From a virus: DNA of 38,588 nt. A program made the translations under genes and the position numbers. Positions 23,241-29,318 of this stretch are shown one piece after another (the first letter of the stretch is position 1; each line of letters begins with the position of its first letter). Under the pieces are notes generated by a model that saw only the letters and a program-made list of their open reading frames with translations, did no database searches and had not been told where the DNA came from. The DNA lies in the IMG/VR virus record IMGVR_UViG_3300011114_000525, positions 1-38,588 of that record; one strand, given 5' to 3'.

Positions 23241-23572
23241 GCAAAAACAAATCTAAAGGCACAGCCTTCGAGACACTCATCGTTGACTACCTCAAACAGT
23301 TTTACCCAAACTGTGAACGACGCGCCCTACAAGGAGCGTTAGACAAAGGTGACATCACAGGTGTAGACAACCGCCTGGTCTTTGAATGCAAATCACATGC
23401 CACCCTCAACTTCTCTGGTTGGTTAACCGAAGCCGAAACGGAACGTGTTAACGCAGCCGCAGAAGTTGGGGTTGTGGTTGCCAAACGTCGAGGGTATGGT
23501 AAAGCCGAAGATCAGTACGTGGTACTCACCGTAAAAGATTTAGTGAAGTTACTTAACATTACTGAATACTAA
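23237..23572 (+). CDS. Holliday junction resolvase-like nuclease (PD-ExK)
   Basis: This 111-aa protein has a GTG start overlapping the previous stop. It shows the archaeal Hjc-type layout: KGTAFETLIVDYL (Glu12), ERRALQGALDKGDITG (Asp39) and LVFECKSH (Glu50 and Lys52). These are the catalytic residues of the resolvase group. A long helix follows with AETERVNAAAEVGVVVAK. It would resolve branched recombination intermediates before packaging. It ends the recombination operon. Confidence 0.75.
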   Translation: MSKNKSKGTAFETLIVDYLKQFYPNCERRALQGALDKGDITGVDNRLVFECKSHATLNFSGWLTEAETERVNAAAEVGVVVAKRRGYGKAEDQYVVLTVKDLVKLLNITEY

Positions 23573-23623
23573 AACCCTTATCCAGTAAGCAATCCGACAT
23601 TTTTGCTATGATAGGAGACACCA

Positions 23624-24145
23624 ATGCGGAAACTTGTACGGCTATTTGCCGTTTCCATAGTAGGGATTATCACCTTCGGCAGCATCGCATCAGCAGCCAA
23701 AGCCCCACTGCCAACCCTTGAACCTCTTAGCGTGGCTGTCCGTGCGTCTGAGGGGGTGTCTGAACCTGCCATCGTGTTCCGTCACGGCGACATCTCATGG
23801 CTACCAGAACTGGCTGCCAAAGCAGGTTGGCCACCTCGCACATGGAAACGCTTGGGGGAAATAATCTTACGTGAGTCCGGCGGATGTCCGACCCGTATCG
23901 GCGGCTCAATCGTGGATGAGAATTGCAACCTGATCCGCATGGCAACCATGTCGCACCCATCAGATACAGGACTTCTACAGGTCAATGGAATCAATTGGGA
24001 CATCGAACGAACCAAACTTGCAATCGTCTGTGTCCGTATGAAAGTATGCACCCAGGAGGAACTAATGAACCCGTTAACGAACCTGCGTGCTGGCAAACTA
24101 CTGTGGGATGTGGCAGGCTGGAGTCCGTGGAATACGACGAAATGA
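23624..24145 (+). CDS. Secreted lytic transglycosylase (SLT/lysozyme-like)
   Basis: This 173-aa protein has residues 1-24 as a signal peptide (hydrophobic VSIVGIITFGSI, cleavage near ASA-AK). The mature part has the lytic transglycosylase signature: ILRESGG with catalytic Glu84, DTGLLQVNGINW (GLLQ at 116-119), NLRAGKLLWDVAGWSPWN (near 153-170). Four Cys (88, 101, 136 and 142) could form disulfides outside the cell. It is separate from the lysis cassette and followed by whiB, sharing 4 bases with it. It may open the wall late, or act at DNA entry if packaged. Both are inference. Confidence 0.8.
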   Translation: MRKLVRLFAVSIVGIITFGSIASAAKAPLPTLEPLSVAVRASEGVSEPAIVFRHGDISWLPELAAKAGWPPRTWKRLGEIILRESGGCPTRIGGSIVDENCNLIRMATMSHPSDTGLLQVNGINWDIERTKLAIVCVRMKVCTQEELMNPLTNLRAGKLLWDVAGWSPWNTTK

Positions 24146-24429
24146 GCCTCCTAGATAACCTCATCCTTGAATTAAAAGACAACAACTTCGGTTGGCAAAA
24201 CAAAGCAGAATGCCGAGGCGAACTCACCGAACTGTTCTTTATGGACATCGAAGAAATATCTATCAACCACATCAAAATGCGTGAAGCCCGTGCAATCTGT
24301 GATAGATGCCAAGTAAAAAAAGAATGCCTTGACTTTGCCCTAATAAACAACATAGATTACGGTGTATGGGGTGGCACATCGCCACACCAACGGAAAGGGA
24401 TACGCCATGACCAACGACACGGAGTTTGA
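24142..24429 (+). CDS. whiB: WhiB-like iron-sulfur transcription factor
   Basis: This 95-aa protein has its real start at ATG 24142, overlapping the previous stop; an upstream in-frame start lies within that gene. The four iron-sulfur cysteines are Cys24, Cys53, Cys56 and Cys62 (C-x28-C-x2-C-x5-C), followed by the beta-turn GVWGGTS (74-80) and a basic C-terminal segment (HQRKGIRHDQRHG). WhiB proteins are limited to actinobacteria and their phages, so this gene sets the host group. Phage copies can redirect or silence host transcription. Confidence 0.92.
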   Translation: MSLLDNLILELKDNNFGWQNKAECRGELTELFFMDIEEISINHIKMREARAICDRCQVKKECLDFALINNIDYGVWGGTSPHQRKGIRHDQRHGV

Positions 24430-24622
24430 ACTAGAATACTGGCAGGATCGTGTAGACGCGCTTGCTGTCACCAATCAGGCGTTACAAGAAGAACGTGACC
24501 GCTACATGGATGCAGCCGACTCGCTCGCCAAAGAACTTGACGCACTCAAAGCAACTATGAAACAAGCCGAGTCTGTTATCTCACGGCTACGAACCCACAT
24601 CGCACAAGGCGTAGAACTCTAA
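24407..24622 (+). CDS. Coiled-coil protein, 71 aa
   Basis: ATG 24407 overlaps whiB by 23 bases; AAAGGGA at 24394-24400 is its ribosome site. The whole sequence is an acidic coiled coil: FELEYWQDRVDALAVTNQAL followed by heptads through SLAKELDALKATMKQAESVI. No other domain is present. It is likely a dimer or a partner of another phage or host protein; no specific function can be read. Confidence 0.6.
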   Translation: MTNDTEFELEYWQDRVDALAVTNQALQEERDRYMDAADSLAKELDALKATMKQAESVISRLRTHIAQGVEL

Positions 24623-24640
24623 ACAAAGCCGAGGGGCAGC

Positions 24641-25018
24641 ATGAAACCAATACACATAGAACTGTTCATTGACCGGCTATGCGGCCTGTTCCCGACAACC
24701 AACATCGCACGAAACACACTCAAATCTGCGTGGACACGCGACGACATCATGCTTGACGCATCAGAAGAAGACGGTAAAGCCGTACTCAAACTATGTGAAT
24801 CACTATCCAAATTCCCTGCATCAATCGGGGAAGTACGCCACATGTTTCGACAAGTTGGTGGACACATCGGTGGCACATTCGGCTGCGAACTATGCGATTT
24901 CACAGGATGGGATATAGGCAGAGAAACCATTGACGGTGTAGAAACCTTTTACACAATGGAATTTATGGGCGGCACATACGGTTATGTGAAACCATGCGAA
25001 TGCAGGAAAGCAGCATGA
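24641..25018 (+). CDS. Replication-loader-like protein with C-terminal zinc site, 125 aa
   Basis: The N-terminal 75 residues are helical with ELFIDRLCGLFPTTNIARNT, then TLKSAWTRDDIMLDAS, and a helix with KFPASIGEVRHMF. This resembles the small helical domain of phage helicase-loader proteins. The C-terminus has GCELCDFTGWD with CxxC and a final PCEC, a common zinc-site pair. No helicase gene is present, so it may recruit the host helicase. The loader link is weak and rests on pattern only. Confidence 0.5.
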   Translation: MKPIHIELFIDRLCGLFPTTNIARNTLKSAWTRDDIMLDASEEDGKAVLKLCESLSKFPASIGEVRHMFRQVGGHIGGTFGCELCDFTGWDIGRETIDGVETFYTMEFMGGTYGYVKPCECRKAA

Positions 25019-25131
25019 AACAAACCTGGTGCTGCCCACAATGCAAACAAACCATCACCACCTACATCCGACTTAGCGAACCACCCGTATGCGACAACAA
25101 ACACCGACCAACACCAATGGAAACAAAATGA
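25015..25131 (+). CDS. Cys-rich microprotein, zinc-ribbon-like, 38 aa
   Basis: ATG 25015 overlaps the preceding stop, and the stop overlaps the next ATG. The sequence starts MKQTWCCPQCKQTITTYIRL, with Cys6, Cys7 and Cys10, and later has VCDNKHRPTP (Cys and His). This is a minimal treble-clef or ribbon-like zinc site. It is one of several Cys-rich microproteins in this phage. Confidence 0.5.
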   Translation: MKQTWCCPQCKQTITTYIRLSEPPVCDNKHRPTPMETK

Positions 25132-25451
25132 ACCTACTAGACATCATCGCCGCTACCGAAGCCAAAAACCAGGCAATCGCTACCGTTACCAACAACGCAG
25201 ACCAGACATGGCTCACATCGTGCTACAGCGTCATCGTACAAATCGCTACCACTACCGACACCTTCACTACCGACAACATTTGGCAAGCACTAGAAAACGC
25301 AGCACTACCGACACCACACGAACCCCGTGCGATAGGTGCGGTACTTCGACAAGTTGCCAGTGACGGACTGATCTGCCCTACCGACACTTACCAACCGTCA
25401 GCGCGTGTTGCGTGTCACGCTCGCCCTGTCCGTGTTTGGCGGCGCGTATGA
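25128..25451 (+). CDS. Winged-helix-like phage protein, 107 aa
   Basis: ATG 25128 overlaps the preceding stop. The sequence has TFTTDNIWQALENAALPTPH, a PHEPRAIGAVLRQVASDGLI segment and an ending HARPVRVWRR. This order matches a small family found in many phages and prophages near replication genes, with a winged-helix-type DNA-binding fold (a helix, turn, helix, then a basic wing). It may regulate early genes or replication. The stop overlaps the next ATG. Confidence 0.6.
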   Translation: MNLLDIIAATEAKNQAIATVTNNADQTWLTSCYSVIVQIATTTDTFTTDNIWQALENAALPTPHEPRAIGAVLRQVASDGLICPTDTYQPSARVACHARPVRVWRRV

Positions 25452-25582
25452 ACGATCAACCGTCACTGTTTGACATCACCGATCCGTACCGTGCCGGCGA
25501 TAATCCGTTGGCCGAATGGACTGACAGCCAGATCGAACACTTGTTGTCGGTATGGAAAAAAAATATCCAAAATAATCCTTGA
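25448..25582 (+). CDS. Microprotein with a clamp-binding-like motif, 44 aa
   Basis: ATG 25448 overlaps the preceding stop. The sequence begins MNDQPSLFDITDPYRAGD. QPSLF fits the consensus Q-x-(S/D)-L-F by which polymerases and other proteins bind the bacterial sliding clamp. A short helix follows (DSQIEHLLSVWKK). The end of the gene contains the start of the promoter at 25579. It could compete for the host clamp or recruit it; short motifs of this kind occur by chance, so this is only a lead. Confidence 0.5.
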   Translation: MNDQPSLFDITDPYRAGDNPLAEWTDSQIEHLLSVWKKNIQNNP

Positions 25583-25607
25583 CATTGTGCCGGCGATAGG
25601 TCATACT
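25579..25607 (+). promoter_or_regulatory. Early-type promoter, first copy of the twin
   Basis: TTGACA (25579-25584) and CATACT (25602-25607) are separated by exactly 17 bp. The -35 is preceded by AATAATCC, giving the 14-base string AATAATCCTTGACA, which also occurs at the promoter at 27331. It lies 42 bases before the ATG at 25649 and drives the 25649-27072 operon. Consensus -35 boxes in both copies suggest strong early expression by host RNA polymerase. Confidence 0.75.
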
Positions 25608-25615
25608 CTTATCAG

Positions 25616-25644
25616 CCCCGCTTGACGGGGGAACACTTGGGAGA
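25616..25644 (+). promoter_or_regulatory. Leader hairpin and TTGGGAGA ribosome site
   Basis: CCCCG (25616-25620), loop CTTGA, CGGGG (25626-25630) forms a perfect stem near the predicted transcript start. It is followed by TTGGGAGA (25637-25644), a ribosome site 4 bases before ATG 25649. The same octamer occurs before the ArdA gene (27394) and at 29693. A 5'-terminal hairpin plus a fixed ribosome site resembles the capsid leader at 5778. Confidence 0.5.
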
Positions 25645-25648
25645 GTGT

Positions 25649-26260
25649 ATGAAACAAGTAACGGTTACAGAAACCGTGTTTCTATTGGGCGAATTGTCTG
25701 ATACGGCACGTGAAAAAGCGTTAGAAAAAATGCGCAACGTATTGTATGAATGGTTGGATAGCAGCCAGATCACCGATCACCTAAACGGCGAACTGTACTA
25801 CGCGCTCACTGGCACACACGACGGCGAACTAAGCACAAAAGAATTGACTAAGCGTGTTGGTCTTACTATCGAATGGTCACTGTCACACTGTCAAGGTGAC
25901 GGCGTGGCGATCTATGGCACACTCAATAGTGATGACGCACCCAACGTGAACTGGCACGGCGCAAGCACCGCCACATTCACCCGCAATAGTCACGGCAACC
26001 ATTACAGCCACGAACACTGTATGACAGTCGCACTGTTCAGTTACGACGACGACGGCTACGAAATTGACGCAGACAACAACACCACCGAAAAGTTTGCCGA
26101 ACAATTCCGTGATCTATGCCGCGAATTAGCACGATCAGGTTACGCGGAAATAGAAAACCTAACCAGTGAACAAGCCGTATTGGATCATCTCGAATGGTCT
26201 GAGCCGCGCCGGTTCACCGAAGACGGCGATATTCACCCGACAAAATGGTGGGGGGAATAA
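25649..26260 (+). CDS. Conserved phage protein with SQGDG motif, 203 aa
   Basis: I chose ATG 25649, just after TTGGGAGA; a TTG further upstream lies in the leader hairpin. The N-terminus has FLLGELSDTAREKALEKMR, and the middle has EWSLSHCQGDGVAIYG. The pairing LSD-x-A-(K/R)-x-A at the start and (S/H)-x-QGDG in the middle is the signature of a widespread phage protein family of unknown function, sometimes labelled antitoxin-like. A His-rich strand (NSHGNHYSHEHC) follows, and the end is acidic. As first gene of a strong early operon it may counter host functions, which is inference. Confidence 0.65.
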   Translation: MKQVTVTETVFLLGELSDTAREKALEKMRNVLYEWLDSSQITDHLNGELYYALTGTHDGELSTKELTKRVGLTIEWSLSHCQGDGVAIYGTLNSDDAPNVNWHGASTATFTRNSHGNHYSHEHCMTVALFSYDDDGYEIDADNNTTEKFAEQFRDLCRELARSGYAEIENLTSEQAVLDHLEWSEPRRFTEDGDIHPTKWWGE

Positions 26261-26418
26261 TGGCCACCACCACAGCACCCGCTTGGCGTTACTACCGATC
26301 ACAACTAGCCGGTACGCCTTGCGCGGAATGCGCTATTTGCGGAATGGTCTACGTCTATTGGGAAACTGATGACTTGGAATATCACACTCAACAACACGAA
26401 ACGGAGACAGCACAATGA
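26260..26418 (+). CDS. Small C/H zinc-finger-like protein, 52 aa
   Basis: ATG 26260 overlaps the preceding stop (TAATG). Its sequence has CAECAICGMVYVYWE (Cys21, Cys24 and Cys27) and then a final EYHTQQHE with two His. The spacing, a Cys pair, a hairpin and H-x4-H, resembles a small zinc finger. The stop overlaps the next ATG. It is probably a nucleic-acid- or protein-binding adaptor. Confidence 0.55.
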   Translation: MATTTAPAWRYYRSQLAGTPCAECAICGMVYVYWETDDLEYHTQQHETETAQ

Positions 26419-26705
26419 ACTTACGCGCACTACAACAATTCACCGACCAGATATTTGGCCAAAACCGGCACATAGACAGTATGAACGACTACTACCCGCA
26501 CACACTGTACCTAGACACCGAACAAAATACGTATGGTGACGCGTCACGAATAGCACTCATCAGCACCACCGACTGGACACAAGAGGACTGTGACGCTTGG
26601 GAAACAATGACCGACAGTGAGCGCAACGAATACGCCAACGACAGCCAACAACCGAACGAGGAAACAATTACCCCGTCAATGTGGCAAGAATTGAGCAGCC
26701 AATGA
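26415..26705 (+). CDS. Acidic early protein, 96 aa, unidentified
   Basis: ATG 26415 overlaps the preceding stop. The protein is acidic and rich in Asn, Asp, Thr and Gln: NDYYPHTLYLDTEQNTYGD, then STTDWTQEDCDAWETMTDSE and a helical end. No membrane or metal motif is present. It may be a decoy or inhibitor, as small acidic early proteins often are, but nothing in the sequence shows this. The stop overlaps the next ATG. Confidence 0.55.
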   Translation: MNLRALQQFTDQIFGQNRHIDSMNDYYPHTLYLDTEQNTYGDASRIALISTTDWTQEDCDAWETMTDSERNEYANDSQQPNEETITPSMWQELSSQ

Positions 26706-26905
26706 CAACAACAACCGAAAAAGAGTGGTGCGTACGGTTCGTAGGCGATTACTTTAGTCTCATCACCAACGTCACGGCAGAAAACGAAGAACAAGCCGAA
26801 GCGAGCGCAATATGGCAACTGAAAGATCATCACGGGCTAGATATGGAAGAAGCAGGTGCGTTTGACATCGAAGCGTTTGACGTAGAGAACGGCGAAAACT
26901 CTTGA
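26702..26905 (+). CDS. Small acidic protein, 67 aa, unidentified
   Basis: ATG 26702 overlaps the preceding stop. A beta-strand segment, EWCVRFVGDYFSLITNVTAE, is followed by a helix, EEQAEASAIWQLKDHH, then the acidic tail DMEEAGAFDIEAFDVENG. This beta-loop-helix pattern resembles small phage proteins with a single alpha/beta unit. The stop overlaps the TTG of the membrane protein. Function unknown. Confidence 0.55.
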   Translation: MTTTTEKEWCVRFVGDYFSLITNVTAENEEQAEASAIWQLKDHHGLDMEEAGAFDIEAFDVENGENS

Positions 26906-27072
26906 CCGACAGCATCATATTCCGCGCTACCACTACCACTACCATAATCACCGCAGCAATATGTGCCGTGACAGTAGGTGCCAACGCCGGCTACATCTGG
27001 TGGGCAACAACGCTCATCTCGATCTACCCGTTCGTACACTTGGCCTACCGACACCAACAAAACCGCCGCTAA
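26902..27072 (+). CDS. Small membrane protein, 56 aa
   Basis: It starts with TTG 26902 overlapping the preceding stop and ends with TAA 27070-27072. Two hydrophobic segments (about 14-28 and 30-48; IITAAICAVTVGANAGYIWW and LISIYPFVHLAYR) leave a basic C-terminus (RHQQNRR). It closes the first early operon. A membrane role such as superinfection exclusion or envelope alteration is possible but not shown. Confidence 0.55.
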   Translation: MTDSIIFRATTTTTIITAAICAVTVGANAGYIWWATTLISIYPFVHLAYRHQQNRR

Positions 27073-27080
27073 CAAGTACC

Positions 27081-27116
27081 GGTAGTGGTAAACCACTCCC
27101 AACGGCTACCACTACC
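27081..27116 (+). other. Perfect 10-bp stem-loop after the first early operon
   Basis: GGTAGTGGTA (27081-27090) and TACCACTACC (27107-27116) are exact reverse complements with a 16-base loop. It begins 8 bases after the stop at 27072. No T-run follows, so it is a weak terminator, a processing site or part of an origin structure. TACCACTACC also occurs inside the upstream gene near 26930. Confidence 0.5.
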
Positions 27117-27185
27117 GCTACCGGCACAATGACCGACTACACCGCCGAGAAACCCGATACCGTGTCACCAATGCCCGCCCGCGCT

Positions 27186-27284
27186 GATCTGGTGCCAATA
27201 TCGCGCCCGTAGTCGATCTGGTGGCCGTGCTACTTGTTGCCGATCTAATCGCCGGCAGTGTGATCTAGTTGCCGATCTATGACC
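27186..27284 (+). repeat. Five GATCT-centred direct repeats (iteron-like)
   Basis: GATCTGGTGCC (27186), GATCTGGTGGCC (27215), GATCTAATCGCC (27242), GATCTAGTTGCC (27262) and GATCTATGACC (27274) share GATCT plus a partly conserved tail. A further GATCTAATC (27352-27360) overlaps the -10 box of the following promoter. The array looks like a binding site set for a regulator or an initiator. Confidence 0.6.
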
Positions 27285-27330
27285 AACGAACACACCAAAG
27301 CACCCCGCAAAAAATAAATAATAATAATCC

Positions 27331-27359
27331 TTGACAACGCGCCCTAAATATGATCTAAT
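27331..27359 (+). promoter_or_regulatory. Early-type promoter, second copy of the twin
   Basis: TTGACA (27331-27336) and TCTAAT (27354-27359) have a 17-bp gap. The upstream AATAATCC and the -35 repeat the string at 25571. The leader has a TTGGGAGA ribosome-type site at 27394-27401, as in the first copy. It drives the ArdA-to-clamp operon (27412-29247), and its -10 lies inside a sixth GATCT repeat. Confidence 0.72.
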
Positions 27360-27411
27360 CAAATAGCGCACGAAAACCGCGAGCGCGTAACCGTTGGGAG
27401 ACGGGCAAAAT

Positions 27412-27993
27412 ATGACCACCAGCCAAATAAAACAAGACGCACCTAGTGCGTGTATTGTCTGCCTAAATTGTCTCAACAACGGCCGCGCGTTAGGTAAATG
27501 GATCACCGCCGAACAAGCAGCCGCCGAAATAGACGCGGAACTTATCACCTACGGCGGCCAAGCAGAACTAGCCACCTACCCAAACACCGAAAACGCGTTT
27601 ACACGTTGCCGGAAATGCGGCGGCGATGAGTGGGAACTAGCCGATTACGAACACACCCCGCGCACTTGCGGCACCGTTTTATCATTCTACGAAAACGCCG
27701 AACAACTAAACGACCTTCACGACAACGGAGACCTAGATCTAATCAACGATCTCGCGGCCTGTATCGACACCGGCGGCCAAATGACGCTAGACGAACTCAT
27801 CACCTACCACGAAACCAACTATCAAGGCAAACACGACAACGAACGCGACTTCGCGCAAGAATACGCCGAAAGCGTAGGAGATGAAAACGCAGTGCCAGAA
27901 CATATGCGGCCATATATCGATTGGGAACATTACGCCCGCGAACTAATGTACGACTACTGGCAATCTGGCGGCCATTACTGGCGGTCAGTATGA
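27412..27993 (+). CDS. ardA: ArdA-like antirestriction protein
   Basis: This 193-aa acidic protein has the ArdA layout. An N-terminal segment (CLNCLNNGRALGKWI, residues 17-31) matches the Y-N-x-G-x-L-x-G-x-W pattern. DEWELADYEHTP follows (72-83), then FAQEYAESVGDE (147-158) and a final YIDWEHYARELMYDYW (168-183). ArdA mimics bent DNA and blocks type I restriction enzymes. This version has Cys14, Cys17, Cys20, Cys66, Cys69 and Cys86, so a zinc-binding element may be inserted. ATG 27412 is the start; the stop overlaps the next ATG. Confidence 0.75.
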   Translation: MTTSQIKQDAPSACIVCLNCLNNGRALGKWITAEQAAAEIDAELITYGGQAELATYPNTENAFTRCRKCGGDEWELADYEHTPRTCGTVLSFYENAEQLNDLHDNGDLDLINDLAACIDTGGQMTLDELITYHETNYQGKHDNERDFAQEYAESVGDENAVPEHMRPYIDWEHYARELMYDYWQSGGHYWRSV

Positions 27994-28193
27994 GCGACCC
28001 TATCGGCTATTACATACTCGCCGGCATAGCACCCGCCAGCGCGCTCCTAGTAGGTCTAATGGCCACCTACGCCCAACGCACACCCCGCACACGACACACC
28101 AACGCCGAACTAATCCAACGCCGGCGCGCACAGATCGAGCGCAACAGCGCACGAAAAACAACAACCCAACAAACAAGGAGAACAGCAAAATGA
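27990..28193 (+). CDS. Membrane-anchored basic protein, 67 aa
   Basis: ATG 27990 overlaps the preceding stop. An N-terminal membrane segment (YYILAGIAPASALLVGLMAT, near residues 7-26) is followed by a very basic helix and tail (RRRAQIERNSARK, then TTTQQTRRTAK). It may sit in the membrane and bind nucleic acid or acidic partners on the inside. The stop overlaps the next ATG (ATGA). No family is recognised. Confidence 0.55.
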   Translation: MSDPIGYYILAGIAPASALLVGLMATYAQRTPRTRHTNAELIQRRRAQIERNSARKTTTQQTRRTAK

Positions 28194-28633
28194 AACTATT
28201 ACAGCAAGCCGAACTACTCGAAGCAGCACACCACCACGAAAACCCGAACAGGTTCGATCTAAGAGAAGCAAGTCTCTATATCGCGTCAGATGACGGACTA
28301 ATTACACTGGCCAGCAGTGGCGACGTGTACGACCTACTCGACGAAGCCCGCGAGAATGCGCTAGTTCAGGCCGTAATCGCAACAGACACACCACTAGCAC
28401 TTACTGTCTGTGGTTGGGCAGCACCACGCAACACCGAAACAGAAGCAGACAACGAACTCGCACCAAGCCAACACCCAGAACGCCGGCGCGTAGCCTTGTT
28501 CGTAGTGGTAAACAACGCCGGAGAAATGGCAAGTATCTTACGCTTCAGCGACACACCACAAGAAACAACCACAGACAACGGAGAAGCGCGCGGATCACTA
28601 GCCGAAGCACTTCTAGAACTGATGAGCATATGA
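28190..28633 (+). CDS. Unidentified protein, 147 aa
   Basis: ATG 28190 overlaps the preceding stop, with AAGGAG upstream. It has an N-terminal helix (LLQQAELLEAAHHHENPNRF), beta-strands, DVYDLLDEARENALVQAVIA, a strand pair around ALTVCGWAAP and a later VALFVVVNNAGEMASILRFS. This alternating pattern suggests a compact alpha/beta domain. The stop overlaps the clamp-like gene by 4 bases. No catalytic motif is visible; function unknown. Confidence 0.6.
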   Translation: MKLLQQAELLEAAHHHENPNRFDLREASLYIASDDGLITLASSGDVYDLLDEARENALVQAVIATDTPLALTVCGWAAPRNTETEADNELAPSQHPERRRVALFVVVNNAGEMASILRFSDTPQETTTDNGEARGSLAEALLELMSI

Positions 28634-29247
28634 ACACCACAACCCAACTAGGACAGATCACCGGCACACTCAAAGACCTTGCGCAAGTGTTCGCAATCGT
28701 CACACCATACGCCAGCACCGAAAAGCAGGCTCTACAACTAGCCACGATCACCGGCCAAGTGTTCGAGTGTTGCGACAGTTACGCAGCAGTAAAACACACC
28801 ACCGGCGAACAGATCACAACAACGCCGGACAGGTTCACACTGCCCGCCCTCGAAGTGTCAAAAGCACTTACAGCAGCAGCCAAACTAGCGGGTAAACACG
28901 CCGGCCAAGTCACAGCCACATTGACCGCCACACCGGAAGCGTGGACACTCACAACGAGCGCAGGCCAAACCCACACCGGAAACAACCCACAACACGAAAC
29001 ACCCAACACCGGCGCAATCTGGCAGACAGCACAAACAACAACACCGGACACGTTCGAGCCGTTCAGCCTTGCCCAATGGCAAATAGAACGCCTCGCCAAA
29101 ACCACCAAACAGGCCGCCAACAGCGACCAACCCGCAACACTCACCAACTACAGCACACCAACCAAACCGATCATCTACACGATCACAACACCCACCAGCA
29201 CAACCCAAGTGTTAGTGATGCCAACAAGACAACACGGCACCCAATAA
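28630..29247 (+). CDS. Small beta-clamp-like protein (DnaN-like), 205 aa
   Basis: ATG 28630 overlaps the preceding stop. The end VLVMPTRQHG matches the DnaN C-terminus (VMPxR), preceded by KPIIYTI in the position of the strand before it. Near residues 35-60, QLATITGQVFECCDSYAAVK resembles the clamp segment with the ATD-x-R-L-A motif, and FTLPALEVSKALTAA resembles the IPxK start of domain 3. Full clamps are about 370 aa with three domains; this is little over half and appears to lack the first domain. It may be a truncated processivity factor or a host-clamp mimic. No polymerase gene is present. Confidence 0.5.
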   Translation: MNTTTQLGQITGTLKDLAQVFAIVTPYASTEKQALQLATITGQVFECCDSYAAVKHTTGEQITTTPDRFTLPALEVSKALTAAAKLAGKHAGQVTATLTATPEAWTLTTSAGQTHTGNNPQHETPNTGAIWQTAQTTTPDTFEPFSLAQWQIERLAKTTKQAANSDQPATLTNYSTPTKPIIYTITTPTSTTQVLVMPTRQHGTQ

Positions 29248-29283
29248 CACCAACCACCACCAACGCCGGACAACACCGGCCAC

Positions 29284-29318
29284 CAATGCCCGCCCGCACC
29301 CACCGCCGGCGGGCATTG
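29284..29318 (+). terminator. Perfect 11-bp hairpin after the clamp-like gene
   Basis: CAATGCCCGCC (29284-29294) pairs exactly with GGCGGGCATTG (29308-29318). GCCGG/CCGGC (29265-29280) forms a smaller hairpin just before it. It is 36 bases after the operon's last stop. No T-run follows, so termination would be weak or factor-dependent. The left arm is part of the 17-base string shared with 27166. Confidence 0.5.

Larger units (their letters stand above)
27073..27411. other. Non-coding control region between the two early operons
   Basis: This 339-bp gap holds, in order, a stem-loop (27081-27116), a 17-base string shared with 29281 (27166-27182), five GATCT-centred repeats (27186-27284), an A/T-rich stretch (27305-27330), the second twin promoter (27331-27359) and the ribosome site of ArdA (27394). 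No open reading frame in it has a convincing start or composition. It could be an operator cluster or a replication origin. Confidence 0.65.

Noticed and set aside
23604-23617. Promoter TGC-TATGAT before the transglycosylase gene
   Set aside because: The -10 box abuts the ribosome site; the transcript would begin after AGGAG and lose it. Only counted as a member of the TATGNT pattern, not as a separate promoter feature.
27186-27284. CRISPR array
   Set aside because: The repeats are short (about 11 bases), uneven in spacing (12 to 29) and vary in sequence; no cas gene is present.
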